11,160 bases of DNA from the NCBI GenBank assembly GCA_021739805.1, contig JAIPBB010000176.1, forward strand, positions 1 through 11,160, written 5' to 3'. A program made the translations under genes and the position numbers. Numbering within the stretch: position 1 is the stretch's first letter; every line of letters begins with the position of its first letter. This DNA comes from Saprospiraceae bacterium. Its GTDB lineage: Bacteria > Bacteroidota > Bacteroidia > Bacteroidales > JAIPBB01. Below are positions 1-8,934 of the stretch, one piece after another. Below the pieces are notes generated by a model. The model searched no databases, was not told the DNA's origin, and was given only the letters and a program-made list of their open reading frames with translations.

Positions 1-39
1 TATCCTTGTTAAATAATCTGCAATTGGGTCAGTAACCAT
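1..39 (-). CDS. rpsH: 30S ribosomal protein S8, first 13 codons (runs off window)
   Basis: The 39 bases at the window edge translate as MVTDPIADYLTRI, the well-conserved N-terminus of S8, and sit where rpsH is expected after rpsN in the spc order. The ATG is preceded by AAC and an AT-rich 34-base spacer containing AATATTAATATT, with no Shine-Dalgarno. S8 binds 16S helix 21 and in E. coli is the repressor of the spc operon. The rest of the gene is outside the window. Confidence 0.92.
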   Translation of the reverse strand, partial: MVTDPIADYLTRI

Positions 40-73
40 GTTATTCTTTGTTATTTAAATATTAATATTTTTT

Positions 74-343
74 TTACCAACTAGCTTTTTTAACACCCGG
101 GATTAAACCGTTTAAAGCCATTTCCCTGAAGTTAATACGTGAAATTCCAAATTGACGCATATAACCTTTTGGTCTGCCTGTCAATTGACATCTATTGTGC
201 AAACGCACCGGTGATGCATCTTTTGGAAGTTTTTGCAAACCTTCATAATCACCTGCTGCTTTTAATGCTGCACGTTTGTCTGCATATTTTGCAACCATTC
301 TTTGTCTTTTACGCTCACGCGCTTTTATTGATTCTTTTGCCAT
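74..343 (-). CDS. rpsN: 30S ribosomal protein S14, zinc-free long form
   Basis: 89 residues, the long type of S14. S14 is a late 30S head protein that contacts S3, S10 and S19. The C-terminal signature is complete: [20 protein letters not shown] at 50-69, then NFREMA. Only one cysteine (52) is present, so the two CxxC zinc knuckles of the short form are missing and the protein is zinc-independent. It starts at a TAATG overlap with the rplE stop, in an A-rich context without Shine-Dalgarno, and is followed 34 bases on by rpsH. Confidence 0.98.
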   Translation of the reverse strand: MAKESIKARERKRQRMVAKYADKRAALKAAGDYEGLQKLPKDASPVRLHNRCQLTGRPKGYMRQFGISRINFREMALNGLIPGVKKASW

Positions 344-897
344 TATTTTTGATTTTTAAATGGTATTCCATATAATTTTAGTAATGCAAGAGCTTCAGCA
401 TCTGTTTTAGCTGTTGTAACAAATGTTATATCTAAACCTGTAATACTGCTAATATTATCAATGCTGATTTCAGGGAAAATAATTTGTTCGGTAATACCAA
501 ATGAATAATTACCTCTTCCGTCGAAGCCTTTATCATTGATTCCCCTAAAATCTCTAATACGAGGAATTGATACAGAAATCAATCTATCAAGGAATTCATA
601 CATTTTTTCACCCCTTAAAGTAACTCTAACACCAACCGGCATTCCTTTTCTTAACTTAAAGTTTGAAATATCAACCTTTGATTTTGTAATAACTGCCTTT
701 TGTCCGACAATTTGTGTCATCTCCAAAAGTGCTGTATCAATTATTTTCTTATCAGTTATTGCTTTACCAACTCCCTGGTTTAAACAAATTTTCTGAAGCT
801 TAGGAACCTGCATAATTGATTTGTATTCAAATTGCTTCATCAATGCAGGAACAATCTCCTTAGTGTACTTATCTTGAAGTCTTGGTCTGTATTCCAT
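343..897 (-). CDS. rplE: 50S ribosomal protein L5
   Basis: 184 residues, normal length. L5 binds 5S rRNA in the central protuberance and touches the P-site tRNA. Typical segments: [19 protein letters not shown] near the start, [14 protein letters not shown] at 33-46, [15 protein letters not shown] at 82-96, and [16 protein letters not shown] at 129-144. It overlaps rplX and rpsN by one base each (TAATG both times). It has the strongest ribosome-binding site in the window and a G at -3, whereas most neighbours have an A there and no such site. In E. coli the rplX/rplE junction is where S8 represses the spc operon. Confidence 0.98.
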   Translation of the reverse strand: MEYRPRLQDKYTKEIVPALMKQFEYKSIMQVPKLQKICLNQGVGKAITDKKIIDTALLEMTQIVGQKAVITKSKVDISNFKLRKGMPVGVRVTLRGEKMYEFLDRLISVSIPRIRDFRGINDKGFDGRGNYSFGITEQIIFPEISIDNISSITGLDITFVTTAKTDAEALALLKLYGIPFKNQK

Positions 898-1217
898 TAC
901 TTAATCACCTCCCCTGATTTTATTGAGTATCGGGTTAATTTTCCATTTTTATCTAGTCTTCTGCCTACCCTGGTAGCATTTCCATTACCATCGATTAGCA
1001 TTAAATTTGAAATGTGAATCGGAGCTTCTTTTTTAATAATTCCGCCTTGAGGATTATCGGCATTTGGTTTAGTGTGTTTCGACACTAAATTGATTCCTTC
1101 GACAATAGCTTTTTGATCTTTTACTTTCGTAAGAAGAACTTTGCCTGTTTGTCCTTTGGATTCTCCAGAAATAACCTTAACGGTATCCCCTTTTTTAATA
1201 TTTAATTTTAGTCCCAT
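897..1217 (-). CDS. rplX: 50S ribosomal protein L24
   Basis: 106 residues, normal length. L24 is an assembly initiator that binds the 5' part of 23S rRNA. A KOW motif covers about 9-28 ([19 protein letters not shown]). [14 protein letters not shown] at 39-52 and [11 protein letters not shown] follow. The start is preceded by AAGGA 7 bases before the ATG, a moderate Shine-Dalgarno, unusual in this operon. Its last codons (SGEVIK) hold the strong ribosome-binding site of rplE, and its stop overlaps the rplE start by one base (TAATG). Confidence 0.97.
   Translation of the reverse strand: MGLKLNIKKGDTVKVISGESKGQTGKVLLTKVKDQKAIVEGINLVSKHTKPNADNPQGGIIKKEAPIHISNLMLIDGNGNATRVGRRLDKNGKLTRYSIKSGEVIK
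904..912 (-). promoter_or_regulatory. Strong Shine-Dalgarno of rplE
   Basis: The minus strand reads GGAGGTGAT followed by TAAGTA and then the rplE ATG. GGAGGTGAT can form nine pairs with the standard 16S 3' end (AUCACCUCC). It lies in the last codons of rplX. No other start in the window has more than a 5-base match. That this site works as the main rplE initiation signal is inferred. Confidence 0.75.
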
Positions 1218-1235
1218 TTTTTTATCCTTATATTT

Positions 1236-1604
1236 TTACAACACTTCTGGTGCTAATGAAACAATTTTCATAAACTGTTTTTCTCTAAGCTCTCTGGCCA
1301 CAGGTCCGAAAATACGAGTTCCTCTTAACTCACCGGTGGGAGTTAATAAAACAACAGCGTTATCATCAAATCTTATATAAGAACCGTCTTTTCTTCTGAT
1401 TTCTTTTTTTGTTCTTACAACCACAGCTCGAGTGACCGTGCCTTTTTTTATACCTCCTGAGGGTATTGCGTGCTTTACAGTACAAACAATTTGATCACCA
1501 ATTGAAGCGTATCTTTTCTTTGTGCCACCAAGCACACGAATGCATAGAACTTCTTTGGCTCCACTGTTATCTGCTACTGCTAGTCTTGATTCTTGTTGTA
1601 CCAT
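1236..1604 (-). CDS. rplN: 50S ribosomal protein L14
   Basis: 122 residues, the standard length. L14 lies at the subunit interface with L19 and contributes to bridge B8; the silencing factor RsfS docks on it. Typical segments: [21 protein letters not shown] at 7-27 (in two beta strands), [20 protein letters not shown] at 64-83, and [13 protein letters not shown] at 95-107. It opens the spc block and directly follows rpsQ, with the 18-base spacer to rplX holding an AAGGA. Confidence 0.98.
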   Translation of the reverse strand: MVQQESRLAVADNSGAKEVLCIRVLGGTKKRYASIGDQIVCTVKHAIPSGGIKKGTVTRAVVVRTKKEIRRKDGSYIRFDDNAVVLLTPTGELRGTRIFGPVARELREKQFMKIVSLAPEVL

Positions 1605-1606
1605 AA

Positions 1607-1864
1607 TTATTTAGCTCTTTCTATAATTTCAACTAATCTCCAACATTTGTTTTTACTTATCGGACGTGTTTCCATGATTCGTACAGTATCACCAATACCG
1701 CAATCATTATTTTCGTCATGAGCAGAAAACTTATTTGTTTTTTTCACAAATTTCCCATAGATAGGGTGTTTTTCTTTTCTCTCAATTTCAACAACAATTG
1801 ATTTGTTCATTTTGTTGCTTGTGACAATCCCGATTCGTTCTTTTCTTAATCTTCGGCTTTCCAT
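1607..1864 (-). CDS. rpsQ: 30S ribosomal protein S17
   Basis: 85 residues, normal length. S17 is an OB-fold primary binder of the 16S 5' domain. Typical segments: [18 protein letters not shown] at 12-29, [19 protein letters not shown] at about 33-51, and the C-terminal [20 protein letters not shown]. Two bases separate its stop from the rplN start, so translation is probably coupled. In E. coli rpsQ is the last gene of the S10 operon; here there is no terminator or promoter at the border with the spc genes. Confidence 0.98.
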   Translation of the reverse strand: MESRRLRKERIGIVTSNKMNKSIVVEIERKEKHPIYGKFVKKTNKFSAHDENNDCGIGDTVRIMETRPISKNKCWRLVEIIERAK

Positions 1865-1889
1865 AATATTGTTTTTCAGACTAAGTTAA

Positions 1890-2102
1890 TTAATCTTTTT
1901 GATTTACACTTTCCTTAAGTTCTCTACTTCTAAGCTCAGTATTGATTCTTGCAATCATTCTTCTGTAATCCTTAATTTTCATAGGATTTTCAAGAGGAGA
2001 CACAGCATGATTCAACCTTAATTTGGTTAATTGCTTTTTCTCTTCGTCTAATCTCTCACGAAGTTCCGGAGTAGATAGCTCTATTATTACTTCTTGTTTC
2101 AT
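1890..2102 (-). CDS. rpmC: 50S ribosomal protein L29
   Basis: 70 residues, the usual small size. L29 is a two-helix protein at the exit-tunnel mouth next to L23, a contact for trigger factor and SRP. The helices are seen as ELSTPELRERLDEEKKQLTK and the second, after a NP turn at about 39-40, as IKDYRRMIARINTELRSRE. It sits between rplP (11 bases) and rpsQ (25 bases), the standard order, which supports the assignment of this short, weakly conserved protein. Confidence 0.96.
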   Translation of the reverse strand: MKQEVIIELSTPELRERLDEEKKQLTKLRLNHAVSPLENPMKIKDYRRMIARINTELRSRELKESVNQKD

Positions 2103-2113
2103 ATTTCTATATT

Positions 2114-2536
2114 TTACTCTTCTGCGAAGTCTCGTCTAATAATAAATCTTGTTTTAACAGGCAGTTTTTGTGCTCCCAATCTCATTGCTTCTTTTGCAGT
2201 TTCAAGATTAACACCTTCTGCTTCAAAAAGTATTCTACCGGGTTGAACTCTTGCAACATATAATTCAGGCGAACCTTTACCTTTTCCCATACGAACTTCC
2301 GCAGGTTTTTTAGTTAATGGTTTGTCAGGAAAAATCTTAATCCACAATTGTCCTTCACGCTTCATCTTACGAGTGATTGCCTGACGAGCAGCTTCAATTT
2401 GCCTTCCTGTCAGCCAGTTTTCTTCCAATGATTTAATGCCGAAAGAACCGTATGCCAGTTGGTCACCACGTTTGGTGTTCCCCTTCATTTTGCCTTTCTG
2501 CTGCTTTCTGTATTTTGTTTTTTTAGGCTGTAACAT
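2114..2536 (-). CDS. rplP: 50S ribosomal protein L16
   Basis: 140 residues, normal length. L16 lies at the central protuberance near the A-site tRNA and is one of the last proteins to join the 50S subunit. Family signatures: [15 protein letters not shown] at the start, the segment around [14 protein letters not shown] at 49-62, and [12 protein letters not shown] at 80-91. Arg82 in that segment corresponds to E. coli Arg81, which RoxA (YcfD) hydroxylates there. It follows rpsC by 38 bases, with no promoter match in the gap. Confidence 0.98.
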   Translation of the reverse strand: MLQPKKTKYRKQQKGKMKGNTKRGDQLAYGSFGIKSLEENWLTGRQIEAARQAITRKMKREGQLWIKIFPDKPLTKKPAEVRMGKGKGSPELYVARVQPGRILFEAEGVNLETAKEAMRLGAQKLPVKTRFIIRRDFAEE

Positions 2537-2574
2537 TGCTCTAAAATTTATATAAAGTTAAAATCTTAATTTTC

Positions 2575-3288
2575 TTATCTTCTTTTTCTCTTTGGTTTGT
2601 TTCTTGGCCCACCACTGCCAGGTTTTGTAGCTGCAACACCATCAAAGGGTGAAAGATCCTTCTTACCGTAAATTTCACCTTTGCAAATCCATACTTTAAT
2701 ACCTATTCGGCCATATGTTGTGTGAGCTTCACATAGAGAATAATCAATATCTGCTCTAAGTGTATGAAGAGGAATTCTTCCTTCTTTATACATTTCTCTT
2801 CTTGCCATTTCAGCTCCACCTACTCTTCCTGAAATTAAAACTTTAATTCCTTCGGCTCCCATTCTCATTGTTGAAGCGATTGATGTTTTTATTGCTCTAC
2901 GGAAAGAAATTCTTCCTTCGATTTGTTTTGCAATTGCCTGAGCAACTAAAACTGCATCTAATTCAGGACGTTTGATTTCAGCTATATTAATTTGAATCTC
3001 TTTTCCTGTTATTTTTTTCAGCTCTTCTTTAAGTTTATCTACTTCTTGTCCGCCTTTCCCGATAATTATACCTGGACGAGCAGTATTAATAGTAACAGTA
3101 ACAAGCTTTAGAGTTCTTTCAATAATGATTTTTGAAATCCCAGCTTTTGACAACCTTGCATTAAGGTATTTTCTGATCTTATCATCTTCAACAATTTTTT
3201 CAGGTGTGTTTTTAAGATCATACCAGTTGGAATCCCATCCTTTGATGATTCCTAGTCTGTTACCTATTGGATTTGTTTTTTGTCCCAT
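2575..3288 (-). CDS. rpsC: 30S ribosomal protein S3
   Basis: 237 residues, full length. S3 lies at the mRNA entry tunnel, where with S4 and S5 it has helicase-related roles. [14 protein letters not shown] is the classic start. The KH type II domain spans about 38-107 with the loop GIIIGKGG at 73-80. The C-terminal domain is marked by RISFRRAIK and [11 protein letters not shown], then [14 protein letters not shown] and a basic tail ([11 protein letters not shown]). It follows rplV by 21 bases; the T at -3 departs from the A found at most starts here. Confidence 0.98.
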   Translation of the reverse strand: MGQKTNPIGNRLGIIKGWDSNWYDLKNTPEKIVEDDKIRKYLNARLSKAGISKIIIERTLKLVTVTINTARPGIIIGKGGQEVDKLKEELKKITGKEIQINIAEIKRPELDAVLVAQAIAKQIEGRISFRRAIKTSIASTMRMGAEGIKVLISGRVGGAEMARREMYKEGRIPLHTLRADIDYSLCEAHTTYGRIGIKVWICKGEIYGKKDLSPFDGVAATKPGSGGPRNKPKRKRR

Positions 3289-3309
3289 TGACTACTATTA
3301 TATTTATTT

Positions 3310-3726
3310 TTAATTTTCTTCTTTTGTAATAATTTCACGACTATCAACAATTAGCGTTACATGGTTTGAACGTTTTCTAACTCTGTAAGCTCTACCTTGT
3401 GGTGCTGTTGAAATTCTTTTAAGCATTCGTCCTGAATCAACAAAAACATCTTTAACAAACAAATTTGATTCTTCTAGTCGAACTCCTTCGTTTTTGCTTT
3501 GCCAGTTGGCAATAGCTGAAAGCAACAATTTATAAACTCTGCCTGACGCTTCTTTTGGTGAATTTTTCAACATGCTCAAAGCTAATTCTACTTCTTTACC
3601 TCTAACCATATCCGCTACTAATCTCATTTTTCGAGGTGAAGTAGGACAGTCATTTAGTTTTGCAAAGTAAGAAGTAGTGTTAAATTCCTTACGTCTTTCT
3701 GCTGTGTTACGTTTTCTAACTCCCAT
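3310..3726 (-). CDS. rplV: 50S ribosomal protein L22
   Basis: 138 residues, longer than the 110 of E. coli because of extra N- and C-terminal segments, which is common in Bacteroidota. L22 contacts all 23S domains; its hairpin lines the exit tunnel opposite L4. The core has [15 protein letters not shown] at 30-44 and the tunnel hairpin [20 protein letters not shown] at about 98-117, followed by [10 protein letters not shown]. The hairpin has no deletion of the kind linked to macrolide resistance. An A-run immediately upstream of the ATG takes the place of a Shine-Dalgarno sequence. Confidence 0.97.
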   Translation of the reverse strand: MGVRKRNTAERRKEFNTTSYFAKLNDCPTSPRKMRLVADMVRGKEVELALSMLKNSPKEASGRVYKLLLSAIANWQSKNEGVRLEESNLFVKDVFVDSGRMLKRISTAPQGRAYRVRKRSNHVTLIVDSREIITKEEN

Positions 3727-3744
3727 TTTTTCTATTATTTTTCT

Positions 3745-4023
3745 TTATTTTCTACCTTTATCTTTACTTCCGGCATGGCCTCTATAAGTTCTTGTAGGAG
3801 CAAATTCGCCTAACTTATGACCAACCATATTTTCAGTAACATAAACCGGAATAAATTTATTTCCGTTGTGCACTGCTATTGTAAGACCAACGAAATCAGG
3901 AGAAATCATTGAGGCTCTTGACCAGGTTTTGATAACTGCCTTTTTCTTTGAATCCTGAGCTACGAGTGCTTTTTTCTCGAGCTTATAATGAATATATGGA
4001 CCTTTTTTTAGTGAACGACTCAT
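3745..4023 (-). CDS. rpsS: 30S ribosomal protein S19
   Basis: 92 residues, normal length. S19 pairs with S13 in the 30S head and takes part in bridge B1a to the 50S subunit. Signature segments are [10 protein letters not shown] at 2-11, IKTWSRAS at 31-38 and [19 protein letters not shown] at 67-85. The tail is basic (SKDKGRK). It lies 17 bases after rplB and 18 before rplV in the standard S10-operon order. Its spacer upstream holds the AT palindrome AAATATTT and no Shine-Dalgarno sequence. Confidence 0.98.
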   Translation of the reverse strand: MSRSLKKGPYIHYKLEKKALVAQDSKKKAVIKTWSRASMISPDFVGLTIAVHNGNKFIPVYVTENMVGHKLGEFAPTRTYRGHAGSKDKGRK

Positions 4024-4040
4024 AATTTAAATATTTAAAA

Positions 4041-4865
4041 CTATTTCTTCCTTCTTTCAATTATATATTTGTTTGATTGCTTTTTCTTGTTACGAGTTTT
4101 GTATCCTTTTGCAGGAATACCTTTTCTCGAACGTGGATGTCCACCAGTAGCAGCACCTTCTCCACCACCCATTGGGTGATCAACTGGATTCATGTTAACA
4201 GCACTAACTCTTGGACGACGTCCTAACCATCTGCTTCTACCTGCTTTTCCAGATCTTTCAAGACTATGGTCAACATTGGAAACCATTCCAACTGTTGCTT
4301 TACAAGTTTGAAGTACCATCCTGGTTTCTCCAGATGGAAGTTTCACAACTGCAAATTTTCCATCACGTGACATAAGTTGTGCGTAAGAGCCAGCACTTCT
4401 AGCCATTTTTGCACCTTGACCCGGTCGCAGTTCAATATTATGAATAACAGTTCCGAAAGGAATATCGCTCAAATACATAGAGTTTCCAATCTCAGGACTA
4501 GCATCTTTTCCTGAATTGATTTCAGTTCCAACCTTTAATCCATGAGGAGCAATAATATAGCGTTTTTCACCATCTTTGTAAAATATCAATGCTATCCTAG
4601 CAGTTCTGTTGGGATCGTATTCAATAGAATTTACAATACCGGGAATGCCCTCTTTATCGCGCTTGAAATCGATTATTCTATATTGTTGTTTATGACCACC
4701 ACCTACTTGTCTAATGGTCATTTTTCCTTCGTTGTTTCTACCACCACTTTTCTTTTTTGGAGTCAAAAGACTCTTTTCTGGTCTGTCAGTAGTAATATCG
4801 TCAAATGCGCTTATAATTTTAAAGCGTTGACTTGATGTCGTTGGTTTGAATTTCTTTAAAGCCAT
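4041..4865 (-). CDS. rplB: 50S ribosomal protein L2
   Basis: 274 residues, full length. L2 is needed to join the subunits and supports the peptidyl-transferase centre. The N-terminal OB-like part and the central SH3-like part are complete, and the C-terminal tail is rich in Gly, Lys and Arg. The active-site-proximal segment reads [12 protein letters not shown] (226-237), where E. coli has HPHGGGEG; the His to Met change at 232 is, as far as I recall, usual in Bacteroidota. [12 protein letters not shown] just before it is canonical. The start context is TAA-ATG with a T at -3; the 4-base gap from rplW suggests coupled translation. Confidence 0.98.
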   Translation of the reverse strand: MALKKFKPTTSSQRFKIISAFDDITTDRPEKSLLTPKKKSGGRNNEGKMTIRQVGGGHKQQYRIIDFKRDKEGIPGIVNSIEYDPNRTARIALIFYKDGEKRYIIAPHGLKVGTEINSGKDASPEIGNSMYLSDIPFGTVIHNIELRPGQGAKMARSAGSYAQLMSRDGKFAVVKLPSGETRMVLQTCKATVGMVSNVDHSLERSGKAGRSRWLGRRPRVSAVNMNPVDHPMGGGEGAATGGHPRSRKGIPAKGYKTRNKKKQSNKYIIERRKK

Positions 4866-4869
4866 TTAT

Positions 4870-5160
4870 CTAAATATTGCTATAAAAATCAATAGTTTCA
4901 CCTTCAGCTAAAGTTACTATAGCCTTTTTATAAGATTTTGTTTTTCCGGTTAAATTTCCTGATTTAGTCATACGTGATTTTGTCTTTCCACCATAAATCA
5001 TTGTTTTGACTGAATCAACAGTTACATCGTAAATTTCTTCAACTGCCTTTTTAATCTGGAGCTTATTGGCACTCTTTTCAACTATAAAGCCGAAACGATT
5101 CAATTTTTCGCTTAATCCAGACATCTTCTCTGTTATTACCGGTTTTAATATTATGCTCAT
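4870..5160 (-). CDS. rplW: 50S ribosomal protein L23
   Basis: 96 residues, the normal bacterial size. L23 rings the exit-tunnel mouth and is the docking point for trigger factor and SRP. The start IILKPVITEKMSGLSE and the middle FIVEKSANKLQIKKAVEEIYDV (split by a short loop) are typical of the L23 fold. The basic loop near 58-75 (KTKSRMTKSGNLTGKTKSYKKA region) fits the rRNA-binding extension. It ends in TAG, unlike most genes here, and rplB starts only 4 bases on; it follows rplD by 11 bases. Confidence 0.97.
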   Translation of the reverse strand: MSIILKPVITEKMSGLSEKLNRFGFIVEKSANKLQIKKAVEEIYDVTVDSVKTMIYGGKTKSRMTKSGNLTGKTKSYKKAIVTLAEGETIDFYSNI

Positions 5161-5171
5161 TTTGTAATTAT

Positions 5172-5801
5172 TTATTTTGTGAACATTTTCTCAATTTCTT
5201 CAATAGAACTTTCGTGAATTAACAGTTTGTTCGCATTAAGAATATCATAAGTATTAATTGTTGAAGCAATTGATACTTTTGTCTTTTGGATATTACGTGA
5301 TGACAAGTAAATGTTATTATCAGCACCTTTTATAACTAAAAGTGTTTTTTTATCCTGTAATTCGAAGCTGTTTAAAAGCTCAACAAATTTTTGTGTTTTT
5401 GGCACTTCAAAAGAAAAATCTTCAAGAATGATAATATCTTTATCAAGAGCTTTATAAGATAAAGCAGATTTTCTTGCAAGTTTTTTTACTTTCTTATTAA
5501 GTTTAAACCAATAATCTCTAGGCTGAGGTCCAAAAACTCTTCCTCCACCTCTAAATATTGGATTCTTTACATCACCAAATCGAGCACTTCCAGTACCTTT
5601 TTGTTTTTTAATTTTTCTACTACTACCTCTGACAGCAGAGCGTTCTCTTGAACTGGATGTTCCTTGACGCTGGTTTGCCATATATTGTTTTACATCAAGA
5701 TATATAGCATGGTCGTTTGGTGTAGCACCAAAAACTTCATCGCTAAGTTTAACTTTACGAGTAGTTTTTTCGCCGTTTTGTTTATATACTTCTAACTCCA
5801 T
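5172..5801 (-). CDS. rplD: 50S ribosomal protein L4
   Basis: 209 residues, full length. L4 is an early 23S rRNA binder with a long loop lining the exit tunnel; in E. coli it also represses its own operon. The tunnel loop is intact: basic and Ser/Arg-rich from about 48, with [15 protein letters not shown] at 67-81 and [15 protein letters not shown] at 83-97. Deletions in this loop are known to give macrolide resistance; none is seen. The ATG lies within the last codons of rplC (10-base overlap), which suggests translational coupling. The C-terminal domain after 120 is less conserved, as usual. Confidence 0.97.
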   Translation of the reverse strand: MELEVYKQNGEKTTRKVKLSDEVFGATPNDHAIYLDVKQYMANQRQGTSSSRERSAVRGSSRKIKKQKGTGSARFGDVKNPIFRGGGRVFGPQPRDYWFKLNKKVKKLARKSALSYKALDKDIIILEDFSFEVPKTQKFVELLNSFELQDKKTLLVIKGADNNIYLSSRNIQKTKVSIASTINTYDILNANKLLIHESSIEEIEKMFTK

Positions 5802-6421
5802 CTTTCGATAATTACGTATGAACCATTTGGTCCGGGAATCGAACCTTTAACAATGATTAAATTCTTCTCAGCGTCAATTTTCAGAACCTGAAGGTTAATC
5901 ATTTTCACTCTGTTGCCACCCATTCTTCCGGCCATTCTCATTCCTTTAAAAACTCTTGAAGGATATGATGATGCACCTATTGAACCGGGAGCTCTAAGCC
6001 TATTATGCTGACCGTGAGTTGCATCATTTACACCTTTAAAGTTGTAACGTTTTACAACACCCTGAAAACCTTTTCCTTTTGATTTTCCGACAACATCAAT
6101 ATATTCACCTTCAGTAAAAATATCAACAGTAAGTTTGTCACCAAATTTCTTTTGATGTCCTTCTTCAAATCTTGAAAATTCAGCTAATACTTTCTTTGCT
6201 GCTATTCCGGCTTTTTTAAAGTGACCTGCTTCAGCTTTATTTACTTGTTTTTCCTTTTTGTCGTCATAAGCTAACTGTATAGCTTCATACCCATCAGTTT
6301 CTTTTGTTCTGACTTGTGTAACATAGCAAGGACCTGCTTCAATAACTGTACAAGGTAAATTATTACCTTTTTCGTCATAAATGCTAGTCATTCCTACTTT
6401 TTTTCCAATTAATCCAGACAT
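5792..6421 (-). CDS. rplC: 50S ribosomal protein L3
   Basis: 209 residues, full length. L3 binds near the 3' end of 23S rRNA and sends a loop toward the peptidyl-transferase centre. Family features: [19 protein letters not shown] at the start and [20 protein letters not shown] at 146-165. E. coli L3 has a methylated Gln150 (by PrmB); here position 150 is Ala, so that modification cannot occur. The 49-base spacer to rpsJ is the longest inside the operon and holds a 6-bp AT stem (6422-6427 with 6435-6440) but no promoter match. The last 10 bases overlap rplD. Confidence 0.98.
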   Translation of the reverse strand: MSGLIGKKVGMTSIYDEKGNNLPCTVIEAGPCYVTQVRTKETDGYEAIQLAYDDKKEKQVNKAEAGHFKKAGIAAKKVLAEFSRFEEGHQKKFGDKLTVDIFTEGEYIDVVGKSKGKGFQGVVKRYNFKGVNDATHGQHNRLRAPGSIGASSYPSRVFKGMRMAGRMGGNRVKMINLQVLKIDAEKNLIIVKGSIPGPNGSYVIIERWS

Positions 6422-6470
6422 CTTATTCTATATTAATAAGCTTAATTTACTATTGTAACTCTTTTAAAAA

Positions 6471-6776
6471 TTATACTTTTATCTCAACTTCAACACCACT
6501 TGGTAACTCTAACTTCATTAATGCGTCAATAGTTTTTGAAGTAGTGCTGTAAATATCTAAAAGCCTTTTGTAAGAACTTAATTGAAACTGTTCTCTTGCT
6601 TTTTTATTTACAAAAGTTGACTTATTAACTGTGAAAATCTTTCGGTTAGTTGGAAGTGGAATAGGTCCATTCACAACTGCACCAGTTGACTTTACAGTTT
6701 TAACGATTTTCTCTGCTGATTTATCAACGAGATTATAATCGTATGACTTTAGTTTTATTCTTATCTTTTGACTCAC
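6471..6776 (-). CDS. rpsJ: 30S ribosomal protein S10 (NusE)
   Basis: 101 residues, normal length. S10 is a 30S head protein and, as NusE, the partner of NusB and NusG in antitermination and transcription-translation coupling. [12 protein letters not shown] at the N-terminus, GPIPLPT at 37-43 and the C-terminal GVEVEIKV are typical. The start codon is GTG at 6776-6774, preceded by TTATCAATA. No ATG lies in frame between the fusA stop and this codon, and the protein start fits the family exactly. It is the only non-ATG start among the ribosomal genes here. This is the first gene of the S10 block, yet it follows fusA by 24 bases, with no room for the long L4-controlled leader that precedes rpsJ in E. 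coli. Confidence 0.97.
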   Translation of the reverse strand: MSQKIRIKLKSYDYNLVDKSAEKIVKTVKSTGAVVNGPIPLPTNRKIFTVNKSTFVNKKAREQFQLSSYKRLLDIYSTTSKTIDALMKLELPSGVEVEIKV

Positions 6777-6800
6777 TATTGATAATTTTATTTAATTCTA

Positions 6801-8903
6801 TTATATTAACTTGTATCCTCTAATTTTTAACAAAACATCATCCAATATATCATTTGGAATTGGTGCATAATGTGAAAACTCAAGAGTTGATGTTGCTCTT
6901 CCTGATGAAATTGTTCTTAATGCTGTTACATATCCAAACATTCTAGCTAAAGGGACTTTGACTTTAACAATCTGGTATCCTAATCTTGACTCAACATCAA
7001 CAACTTCAGCTCTTCTTTTATTTAAATCACTTGTTACATCTCCAACATATTCGTCAGGAGTAACAACTTCGCAATTCATAATTGGTTCTAACAAAGTAAG
7101 TTTAGCTTTTTTACAAGCTTCTTTAAATCCAATTTGAGCTGCAATTTCGAAAGCTAATTGGTCAGAATCAACATTATGTGCTGAACCATCATACAATCTA
7201 ACTTTCATACTACGTACTGTAAATCCGGCTAAAACACCATTCATCATAGCATTTTTGAAACCTTTTTCAACAGATGAGATAAATTCAGAAGGAATGTTTC
7301 CGCCTTTTACTTCATTAACAAATTGTAATCCTTTTTCATTAGTATCAGCAGGAGAAATTTCAAATTTGATATCTGCAAATTTTCCTCTTCCACCTGATTG
7401 TTTCTTATATACTTCCCGATGGTCAACTGATGATAATATTGCTTCTTTGTATGCAACCTGAGGTGCTCCCTGATTACATTCAACATTAAATTCTCTTTTA
7501 AGTCTGTCAACTAAAATGTCGAGGTGCAGTTCACCCATTCCACTAATAATTGTTTGACCAGTTTCTTCATTAACTCTTACTTTAAAAGTAGGATCTTCTT
7601 CAGTAAGTTTTAAAAATGCCATTCCAAGTTTATCAGCATCCTTTTGAGTTTTAGGCTCAACAGCAATACTAATTACAGGGTCAGGGAATTTTATAGTTTC
7701 GAGAACTATTGGTTTTTGCTGAGTGCAAAGTGTATCACCAGTCCTTATAGTTTTAAAGCCAACAGCAACTCCAATATCTCCAGCTTCAATTCTATCAAGT
7801 GGATTTTGTTTATTTGAGTGCATTTGAATTAATCTCGAAATTCTTTCTTTTTTACCAGTTCCTGCATTATAAACATAAGAACCAGCATCAAGTGAGCCAG
7901 AATAAACTCTAAAATATGCTATTCTTCCAACAAATGGGTCTGTAGCAATTTTGAATGCTAGAGCACAAAAATCTCCTTTCGGATCTGCACTTCTGATTTC
8001 TTCTTTATTGGTAAATGGGTTTATACCTACAACATCAGGAACGTCAAGAGGACTTGGTAGATAATCAACAACCCCATTCATTAATAACTGAACTCCTTTG
8101 TTTTTAAAAGCTGAACCACAAAAAACGGGAGTAATCCTTAATTCTATTGTAGCTTTTCTTACCGCTGCTTTAACTTCTTCTTCAGTTATTGAATCAGGAT
8201 CAGCCATGAATTTTTCTAGTAATTCTTCTGTTTCTTCAGCAACACCTTCGATTAATGCAGCTCTTGCTTCGGCAGTAAGTTCGAGCATATCCTCAGGAAT
8301 TTCATATTCCTGAATAATCATTCCTTTAGAACTTTCGTCCCATGTATAAGCCTTATTCTTTACTAAGTCAATTAGTCCAACAAACTCATCTTCTGCTCCA
8401 ATAGGAATTTGAACAGGTACAGGATTTGCATGAAGTTTTTCCCTGATTTCAGTAACTACTCTTTGAAAATCAGCTCCTGCCCTATCCATTTTGTTAACAA
8501 AACAAATACGAGGAACTTTATAATTATTGGCTTGACGCCAAACTGTTTCTGATTGAGGTTCAACACCACCATGACCGCAGAAAAGTGCAACAGCTCCATC
8601 AAGAACTCTTAACGAACGCTCAACTTCAACTGTGAAATCAACATGACCAGGTGTGTCGATAATATTAATTTTGCTTTGAATGTTATTATGTTTCCAGAAT
8701 ACGGTTGTTGCAGCAGATGTAATAGTAATGCCACGTTCCTGTTCCTGGATCATCCAATCCATAGTGGCGGCACCATCATGTACTTCGCCAATTTTATAAT
8801 TCTTGCCGGAATAGAACAAAATACGCTCAGTCGTTGTGGTTTTACCCGCATCGATGTGAGCCATTATGCCAATATTTCTTGTATTTTGTAAATTTTCCGA
8901 CAT
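6801..8903 (-). CDS. fusA: Translation elongation factor G
   Basis: 700 residues, full-length EF-G, the cytosolic GTPase that drives translocation and, with RRF, ribosome recycling. G motifs: P-loop AHIDAGKT at 15-22, switch I RGITIT at 57-62, DTPGH at 83-87, NKMD at 137-140 and the GSAF loop near 273. Domain II follows from about 310, domains III-IV from about 410 (IV-tip segment [14 protein letters not shown]), and domain V is the last 90 or so. The intact G motifs mark this as the functional EF-G, not the degenerate paralogue some Bacteroidota also carry. An oddity is CGHGGVEP at 109-116, where E. coli has CAVGGVQP. It lies between rpsG (31 bases) and rpsJ (24 bases), with tuf absent. An AAGG lies about 13 bases before the ATG, a weak Shine-Dalgarno at best. 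Confidence 0.98.
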   Translation of the reverse strand: MSENLQNTRNIGIMAHIDAGKTTTTERILFYSGKNYKIGEVHDGAATMDWMIQEQERGITITSAATTVFWKHNNIQSKINIIDTPGHVDFTVEVERSLRVLDGAVALFCGHGGVEPQSETVWRQANNYKVPRICFVNKMDRAGADFQRVVTEIREKLHANPVPVQIPIGAEDEFVGLIDLVKNKAYTWDESSKGMIIQEYEIPEDMLELTAEARAALIEGVAEETEELLEKFMADPDSITEEEVKAAVRKATIELRITPVFCGSAFKNKGVQLLMNGVVDYLPSPLDVPDVVGINPFTNKEEIRSADPKGDFCALAFKIATDPFVGRIAYFRVYSGSLDAGSYVYNAGTGKKERISRLIQMHSNKQNPLDRIEAGDIGVAVGFKTIRTGDTLCTQQKPIVLETIKFPDPVISIAVEPKTQKDADKLGMAFLKLTEEDPTFKVRVNEETGQTIISGMGELHLDILVDRLKREFNVECNQGAPQVAYKEAILSSVDHREVYKKQSGGRGKFADIKFEISPADTNEKGLQFVNEVKGGNIPSEFISSVEKGFKNAMMNGVLAGFTVRSMKVRLYDGSAHNVDSDQLAFEIAAQIGFKEACKKAKLTLLEPIMNCEVVTPDEYVGDVTSDLNKRRAEVVDVESRLGYQIVKVKVPLARMFGYVTALRTISSGRATSTLEFSHYAPIPNDILDDVLLKIRGYKLI

Positions 8904-8934
8904 TGTTTGTATTATACCTTATATATAATGTGTA

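Noticed and set aside
139..375. Plus-strand frame over rpsN, and similar ones over rplE, rplX, rplB and fusA
   Set aside because: Antisense to clear ribosomal genes, Leu/Phe/Ile/Ser-rich as expected from the complement of Lys-rich genes, and without own signals.
4319..4321. Active-site loss in L2 (HPM in place of HPH near residue 232)
   Set aside because: Met at this place is, as far as I recall, the usual Bacteroidota form and the rest of L2 is intact, so it is not a defect. The codon itself is near 4168-4170; the coordinates given only mark the gene.
6422..6446. Regulatory hairpin or promoter before rplC
   Set aside because: The stem CTTATT/AATAAG is AT-only and overlaps an AAGCTT palindrome; no TAnnTTTG box is present. 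Chance is likely in such AT-rich sequence.
6777..6800. Missing tuf between fusA and rpsJ as a deletion
   Set aside because: In Bacteroidota tuf is normally elsewhere, next to secE-nusG-rplK-rpoB, so this is the usual order.
7307..7510. A 67-codon minus-strand frame inside fusA
   Set aside because: It overlaps the conserved EF-G frame and has low-complexity Lys/Leu/Asn content typical of a shadow frame.
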